Assembly (NCBI GenBank): GCA_035759585.1
Contig: DASTUP010000121.1
Coordinates: 1 to 16,404, forward strand
Direction of reading: 5' to 3'
Length of the DNA stretch: 16,404 nucleotides
Source: CAMLLJ01 sp035759585
GTDB lineage: Bacteria > Gemmatimonadota > Gemmatimonadetes > Gemmatimonadales > GWC2-71-9
Shown: one piece after another, positions 12,391-16,404 of the stretch
Layout of the letters: every line of letters begins with the position of its first letter
Numbering within the stretch: the stretch's first letter is position 1
Position numbers and translations under genes: made by a program
The notes under the pieces: generated by a model
Databases searched by the model: none
Told to the model about the DNA's origin: nothing
The model's input: only the letters and a program-made list of their open reading frames with translations

Positions 12391-15300
12391 GTGACTGAAT
12401 TCGCTCCCGATCTTGCCCGCCGCCTGCAGGTTGCGCTCGGCTCCCAGTACGAGCTGGGGGCCGAGATCGGCCGCGGCGGGATGGGTGTGGTGTACCGGGC
12501 CCGGGACACCGCGCTCGAGCGGGAGGTGGCGATCAAGGTCATCCATCCCGAGCTCGCCTCGCACGAAGGGCTCGCCCGCCGGTTCCTGGCCGAAGCCCGG
12601 ACCATCGCCCGCCTGCGGCATCCGAACATCGTCTCGGTACACAGCGCCGGAACCGGCGAAAACCTGCTCTTCTACGTCATGGACGACGTGCGGGGCGAAA
12701 CGCTGCGCGAGCGATTGGCCCGGGAACGGCGGATCCTTCCTGCCGAGGCGGCGCGCATCACCGCCGATCTGGCGGCAGCGCTCGATGCGGCAGGGAAGGC
12801 CGGTGTCGTCCACCGCGACATCAAGCCGGAAAACGTGCTCCTCGACAGCCACACGGGGCGCGCCATGCTCGTCGATTTCGGAATCGCGCGCGCGATCGCG
12901 TCGGACCCGACCGTCGTCTCGATTACGGGTGCCGGAGTTGCGGTAGGTACTCCGATCTACATGAGTCCGGAGCAAGCGGCTGGAGAAGAGGTCGACACGC
13001 GCAGCGACATCTATACGCTCGGCGTCGTCGCCTACGAAATGCTCGCCGGTGCGCCGCCGTTCGAGGGATCGAACCGCGTCGTGGTATCGAAGCATATCGG
13101 CGAGCGGCCCGTGCCGTTGCGCCGGGTGCGCCCGGAAACCCCTCCCGGCCTGGCCGCTGCGATCATGCATGCGCTGGAGAAGTCGCCCGCCGCGCGGTGG
13201 CAGACCGGCGAGGATTTCCGCCGGGCGGTGGCGGGCGAGTCGGGCGTGCCCGCCCGCCGGCGGCGCCGGGTCATTGCCGCTGCCGCCGGCGCCGCGGCGC
13301 TGGCGGTCGGCGCGCTCGCGCTCGCGACGCGCGATGACGGGCCGCCGGCCGGCGTCGATCCCCGGCACTCGATTCTCGTCGTTCCGTTCGACAACCTGCG
13401 CGACGACGCCTCCGTCGAGTGGTTGCGCGACGGGAGCGTGAGCATGCTCGCGCTCAATCTTTCGCAGTGGGAAGACCTCCACGTCATCGACAACGAGCGG
13501 ATGCACGACCTGCTCCGCCGCCAGGGCGTGGACCACGGCGAGAACATCGGGCTCGACATGGCCCGGCGCCTCGCGAGGGACGCGGGGGTCTGGACCGTCG
13601 TGCTCGGCGAGTTCGACCAGGCCGGAGATTCGCTGCACGTCGTCGCCCGCGTCTTCGACGTGGCGACGGGCCGGCGGATCGAGACCGCGAGGGTCGCCTC
13701 GCTCCCCGACGACGGCATCCGTTCCGCCTTCGACGACCTTGCCGTGCGCCTGCTCAATCTCTCGGGCGCTCCGGCGGACATCCGCACCGGCATCGCCCAG
13801 GCGACGACGAGCTCGCTCGAGGCGTTCCGCTCGTACCTCGCCGGCGTGGACGCGCTCAACAGCTGGGACCTCGCGGCCGCCGAGCGCGCGCTCGAGCGCG
13901 CGACCGAGATCGACACGACCTTCGGCCTGGCGTACTACAAGTACGCGCTCACGAGGGGCTGGCTCGCGGGCCCGAACGACTCGGTGAGCATGCGCGCCAT
14001 GATTCGCGCGACGGCGCACGCCGAGCGCCTCCCGCTGCACGAGCGGACGATCATCAACGCGTACCGGTCATTCATCGAGAACGAGCACGCCGAGGCGCGC
14101 CGGCTGTACCGGGACCTGATCGTGCGCGACAGCACCGACACCGATGCCTGGTATGGCCTGGGGGAGGCGTGGTTCCACGATCCGCAGGGGAACCGGCCGG
14201 CCAGTCTGACCGAGGCGCTGCGCTCCTTCCAGCGCACGCTCGATCTCGATCCCGAGTATGCGCTCGCCTACGACCACATCGAGTTCATGCTCGCCGAAGC
14301 CTCGAAGCCCGGCGGATCGCTCGCGCTGGTCGCGGCGGATTCGTTCGCGCCCACCCGCGACCCGATGGGCCGCAGCCTGATCGACAGCGCCGGGCGCGCG
14401 GTGGCCGCCGACCGCGCGCAGCGGGCGGTCGTCGATCTTGCCCGCGCATGGGTGACGACGCAGCCGACGGCGGTACGCGCCAACGGCGCGATGGTCGACG
14501 CGTACATCGTGGCCGAGCAGTACGACGACGCGCTCGCCGAGGTCGCACGGTTCCGGGAGCTCGCGCCGGGGCATCCGGAGCTTCCGTTCGTCGAGGCACG
14601 GGTGCACTTCGCGGCCGGGGACGTCGCGCGCGCGGCCGGCATCCTGCGTGCCGCGCTCGATTCGATCTCACCCGAGGACTTCCGGTCGGTCGAGGGCACG
14701 CCGACGGTGCTCGGAGATCTGGGCGCGGCGGTCAACGTCTTTGCCTATCAGGGAGATCTCTCGAACGCCGAGCGCGCGATCGCGCTCGCCGACCGGGTGA
14801 GGCAGACGGTGTACCCGGCGCTCGCCTCGGTGTCGGGCGGCGGGGACCACTGGGGCCGCACGGCGCTTGGCCAGCTCTATGCCGCGACGGGTGCGCCCGC
14901 CGGATCGATGCGCCGCGTGTGGCAGAGCGCCGCCGAGGCAGCGCGCACGGCGCCGCCCGAGCGCCGGAAGCCTCTGGTCGCGAGCGGAGCCGCCGCAGCC
15001 GTCGGCCTCTTCACCGGCGTCGAGGGTGATACGAGCGCGCTCGTCGAGCTCCGCGCCCTCACCGGCGAGGCGCCCGCGCGCGAGGTGGAGGCACTCCTGG
15101 CGCTCCGGCGCGAAGACTCGGCGGGCGCCCGCCGCGTGCTCGCCGCGCCGGATACGTCGATGCGGAAGACCCCGTACACGGTCTACCACCGTCCGCTCGC
15201 CGCCCGCGCCTACTACCTCCTTGGCGATTACCAGACGACGCTCGACCTGCTCTCGAGCTTCGAGCCCGACGTATCGGCCACGCGCGGGTTCGATCCGCGC

Positions 15301-15486
15301 TGGGGGATGGTCGGACAGGTCCGGCTCCTCCGTGCCGCCGCGCACGCCAAGATGGGCCATGTCCGCGAGGCGCGGCAGGAATACGAACGGGTGCTGGCCC
15401 AGTGGAGCGGGGCGGATCCGGCGCTGGAGCCGTACCTGCGGGAGGCGAGACTCGGGCTGGCGGCGCTGGGGGAGGCGGTGTCGTGA
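12391..15486 (+). CDS. Membrane-anchored Ser/Thr protein kinase with TolB-like and TPR extracytoplasmic region
   Basis: The protein has 1031 residues. A PknB-type kinase domain (about 20-285) has all key residues: P-loop GRGGMGVVY (28-36), Lys49 in VAIKVI, Glu68, HRDIKPENVLL (His141, Asp143, Asn148), DFG (162-164) and MSPE (191-194) as the APE equivalent. A basic stretch and one membrane segment (about 294-312; VIAAAAGAAALAVGALAL) follow, so the remaining 700 residues are outside the cytoplasm. That part opens with a TolB/FlgO N-terminal-like domain (HSILVVPFDNLRDDASVEWL, ending in FDVATGRRIETARVASL; about 326-465) and continues with TPR-like helical pairs, for example AAERALERATEIDTTFGLAYY and SFQRTLDLDPEYALAYDH. 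The likely role is sensing an envelope signal through the TPR region and phosphorylating cytosolic targets. It is divergent from the AraC-type gene and no response regulator or phosphatase lies nearby. GTG 12382 is the alternative start. Confidence 0.92.
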   Translation: MTEFAPDLARRLQVALGSQYELGAEIGRGGMGVVYRARDTALEREVAIKVIHPELASHEGLARRFLAEARTIARLRHPNIVSVHSAGTGENLLFYVMDDVRGETLRERLARERRILPAEAARITADLAAALDAAGKAGVVHRDIKPENVLLDSHTGRAMLVDFGIARAIASDPTVVSITGAGVAVGTPIYMSPEQAAGEEVDTRSDIYTLGVVAYEMLAGAPPFEGSNRVVVSKHIGERPVPLRRVRPETPPGLAAAIMHALEKSPAARWQTGEDFRRAVAGESGVPARRRRRVIAAAAGAAALAVGALALATRDDGPPAGVDPRHSILVVPFDNLRDDASVEWLRDGSVSMLALNLSQWEDLHVIDNERMHDLLRRQGVDHGENIGLDMARRLARDAGVWTVVLGEFDQAGDSLHVVARVFDVATGRRIETARVASLPDDGIRSAFDDLAVRLLNLSGAPADIRTGIAQATTSSLEAFRSYLAGVDALNSWDLAAAERALERATEIDTTFGLAYYKYALTRGWLAGPNDSVSMRAMIRATAHAERLPLHERTIINAYRSFIENEHAEARRLYRDLIVRDSTDTDAWYGLGEAWFHDPQGNRPASLTEALRSFQRTLDLDPEYALAYDHIEFMLAEASKPGGSLALVAADSFAPTRDPMGRSLIDSAGRAVAADRAQRAVVDLARAWVTTQPTAVRANGAMVDAYIVAEQYDDALAEVARFRELAPGHPELPFVEARVHFAAGDVARAAGILRAALDSISPEDFRSVEGTPTVLGDLGAAVNVFAYQGDLSNAERAIALADRVRQTVYPALASVSGGGDHWGRTALGQLYAATGAPAGSMRRVWQSAAEAARTAPPERRKPLVASGAAAAVGLFTGVEGDTSALVELRALTGEAPAREVEALLALRREDSAGARRVLAAPDTSMRKTPYTVYHRPLAARAYYLLGDYQTTLDLLSSFEPDVSATRGFDPRWGMVGQVRLLRAAAHAKMGHVREARQEYERVLAQWSGADPALEPYLREARLGLAALGEAVS

Positions 15487-15497
15487 AGCGGTCGAGA

Positions 15498-15549
15498 GAC
15501 TCGGGGCGGGTGTCTCGAGACCCGAACCCCGAGACCCGAACGCCGAGTC
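15498..15549. repeat. Nested direct and inverted repeats in the kinase-rnpB spacer
   Basis: GAGACCCGAAC occurs twice (15517-15527 and 15531-15541). CTCGGGG (15500-15506) pairs with CCCCGAG (15527-15533), and the enclosed CGGGTGTCTCG/CGAGACCCG arms extend the stem with one bulge and a few mismatches. GACTCGG (15498-15504) can also pair with CCGAGTC (15543-15549). The element starts 11 bp after the kinase stop. It may help end the kinase transcript, although no T-tract follows, or be a copy of a dispersed intergenic repeat. Confidence 0.5.
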
Positions 15550-15580
15550 GATGCCGCTAGTCCTCCGGCGGTCCACCAGG

Positions 15581-15586
15581 TAACTT
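15581..15586 (+). promoter_or_regulatory. Candidate -10 element of rnpB
   Basis: TAACTT lies 6-7 bases before the predicted first paired base of the RNase P RNA (15593), the spacing expected for a transcription start there. The hexamer 17 bp upstream (TAGTCC at 15558-15563) is a poor -35. Confidence 0.35.
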
Positions 15587-15591
15587 CCACA

Positions 15592-15980
15592 CGGGGTCGG
15601 ATGCGATGGTCGCGGGCGCCTCCGGGTGTCCGAGGAAAGTCCGAGCTCCATCGGGTAGACTGCCAGGTAACGCCTGGGCGCCGCGAGGCGACGGACAGGG
15701 CCACAGAAAACAGACCGCCAGCAGGGCAACCTGCGGGTAAGGGTGAAACGGTGGGGTAAGAGCCCACCGCATCGCTGGCAACAGCGGTGGCACGGCAACC
15801 CCCAGTCGGAGCAAGGCCAAATAAGCGGCGAGGTGTGACCCACACCGACCATCCCGAGCGAAAGCGAGGGAAGCCGCGGGTAGGCTGCTCGAGGCGGTCG
15901 GCGACGACCGTCCCAGACAGATGACCATCCCCCGGGGTCAGACCCGGAGGAACAGAACTCGGCTTACGGCCCGGCCCTTG
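15592..15980 (+). ncRNA. rnpB: RNase P RNA, bacterial class A
   Basis: This is the catalytic RNA that removes 5' leaders from tRNA precursors. Conserved blocks are all present in order: GAGGAAAGTCCGAGCTCC (from 15632), GCCAGGTAACGCCTGGGCG (from 15662), ACAGAAAACAGACCGCC (15703-15719), GGTAAGGGTGAAACGGTG then GGGTAAGAGCCCACCGC, GGAGCAAGGCCAAATAAG (from 15808), GGGTAGGCTGCTCGAG (15878-15893) and ACAGAACTCGGCTTAC (15952-15967). I set the ends by pairing: P1 GGGGTCGG (15593-15600) with CCGGCCCT (15971-15978), P2 GATGGTC (15605-15611) with GACCATC (15923-15929), and P4 CCGAG (15641-15645) with CTCGG (15958-15962). P3 is a short simple hairpin (about 15614-15631) compared with the larger P3 of E. 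coli. The length of about 389 nt fits class A. The ends are accurate to a few bases. Confidence 0.96.
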
Positions 15981-16039
15981 CTACGGCCCCTGCAGAGGCG
16001 GCATATATGTCGCCTCTACAGGGGCCGTAGCGTATTTTT
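15980..16039 (+). terminator. Strong intrinsic terminator of rnpB
   Basis: GCTACGGCCCCTG (15980-15992) pairs with CAGGGGCCGTAGC (16019-16031), and AGAGGCG (15994-16000) pairs with CGCCTCT (16011-16017), with one C/A mismatch between the two helices and an AT-rich loop. TATTTTT (16033-16039) follows. It begins right at the 3' end of the RNase P RNA and insulates it from the next gene. Confidence 0.95.
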
Positions 16040-16068
16040 CCGGACCCGGGAGACGTTCCCGATTCGGC

Positions 16069-16085
16069 GCAGGAGCTGGTCCTGC
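16069..16085 (+). other. Small hairpin in the leader of the last gene
   Basis: GCAGGA (16069-16074) and TCCTGC (16080-16085) form a 6-bp stem with a 5-base loop, 28 bp before ATG 16114. It lies outside the ribosome binding site, and a regulatory role is unproven. Confidence 0.2.
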
Positions 16086-16113
16086 CCGAGTGACTTCAGC
16101 CCGTCGAGGACCC

Positions 16114-16404
16114 ATGCATCGCCGTTCACTCACGCTTGCGGCATTCGCCTCGAGCGCCTTTTTCCTGCCGATCGGTGAGGCTGCGGCACCGACGACGCTC
16201 AAGTACCGGATCGTGCAGCGGATGGAGCAGACGATCGACGCCAGCGCCATGGGACAGGGCGAGCAGAAGGTCGCCATGGGCTATTCGGCGTATCTCACCG
16301 TCGTCGTGGACGACAGCGCCGGCGGCCGAACCGTCCGCGGCACCGTCGATTCGCTGGTTCCGGACGCCGACGCGGAGCCGACCATCATGGCCGTGCTGAA
16401 CCGC
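16114..16404 (+). CDS. Secreted protein of unknown function (3' end outside window)
   Basis: The 97 codons from ATG 16114 run open to the window edge. GAGGA (16106-16110) just upstream is a fair ribosome binding site. The N-terminus, RR followed by a hydrophobic stretch (LTLAAFASSAFFLPI) and GEAAA, is a signal peptide with likely cleavage near residue 25, so the product is exported. The mature part begins TTLKYRIVQRMEQTIDASAM and continues with short hydrophobic strands (SAYLTVVVDDS, RTVRGTVDSLV), as in a beta-rich envelope protein. I do not recognise the family, and too little is visible to name one. It lies behind the rnpB terminator, so it needs its own promoter in 16040-16113, where I see no convincing -35/-10 pair. 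Confidence 0.75.
   Translation, partial: MHRRSLTLAAFASSAFFLPIGEAAAPTTLKYRIVQRMEQTIDASAMGQGEQKVAMGYSAYLTVVVDDSAGGRTVRGTVDSLVPDADAEPTIMAVLNR

Noticed and set aside
12385..14040. 551-codon minus-strand frame inside the kinase gene
   Set aside because: Antisense shadow of the kinase; the plus frame carries every catalytic motif of a Ser/Thr kinase.
13419..15029. 536-codon plus-strand frame overlapping the kinase gene in another phase
   Set aside because: Almost entirely Arg, Gly and Ala, the typical out-of-frame product of GC-rich codons; the TPR frame is the real one.
15557..15852. Reading frames crossing the rnpB region
   Set aside because: The region is a structured RNA with all conserved RNase P blocks; no protein family resemblance was seen.
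15581..16040. CRISPR, riboswitch or tmRNA as the explanation of the structured region
   Set aside because: There are no regularly spaced repeats and no tRNA-like ends or tag frame; the ordered conserved blocks identify RNase P RNA.

Overview
The window is about 16.4 kb of GC-rich bacterial chromosome, densely packed and without mobile elements, CRISPR arrays or tRNAs that I could see. Gene content and style suggest Gemmatimonadota or a related phylum such as Acidobacteriota: a serine/threonine kinase fused to a TolB-like and TPR region, a secreted von Willebrand A protein with a carboxypeptidase-regulatory-like domain, a MacB-type permease, and a DUF4442 protein. That placement is inference from family resemblance; the rnpB gene at about 15592-15980 would allow a real phylogenetic test.

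Left part (1-4316, + strand): a tight run of six genes with overlapping or nearly touching ends. They encode a DUF4442 hotdog protein (cut by the window start), a nitronate monooxygenase-like flavoprotein, a secreted serine beta-lactamase/esterase-like hydrolase, uridine kinase, a thioredoxin-like [2Fe-2S] ferredoxin and a DinB-fold protein. They look co-transcribed but share no obvious pathway. A small stand-alone PAS protein follows (4449-4928) and overlaps the tail of a convergent DUF4105 gene (4909-5730, - strand).

Middle (5731-9135): a divergent promoter region separates the DUF4105 gene from a large secreted vWA protein (5835-7814, +). That gene converges on an orphan MacB/FtsX-type ABC permease (7828-9054, -).

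Tyrosine-catabolism pair (9156-11380, +): a conserved protein of unknown function is joined by an ATGA overlap to fumarylacetoacetase (fahA), the last enzyme of the homogentisate pathway. The unknown partner is the best candidate for new biology in the window. It has a TIM-barrel-like strand pattern and lysine- and histidine-rich motifs.

Regulatory part (11399-15486): an AraC-type regulator with a degenerate receiver-like N-terminus (-) is divergent from a membrane-anchored Ser/Thr kinase of about 1030 residues (+). The 152-bp gap between them holds a perfect 18-bp palindrome and a second inverted repeat next to the regulator start.

Right end (15487-16404): a repeat-rich spacer, the RNase P RNA gene (rnpB) with P1, P2, P4 and the conserved regions visible, a very strong intrinsic terminator, and the beginning of an unrecognised secreted protein cut by the window end.

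No defence system, biosynthetic cluster or mobile element is visible. Most of the window looks like ordinary chromosome.
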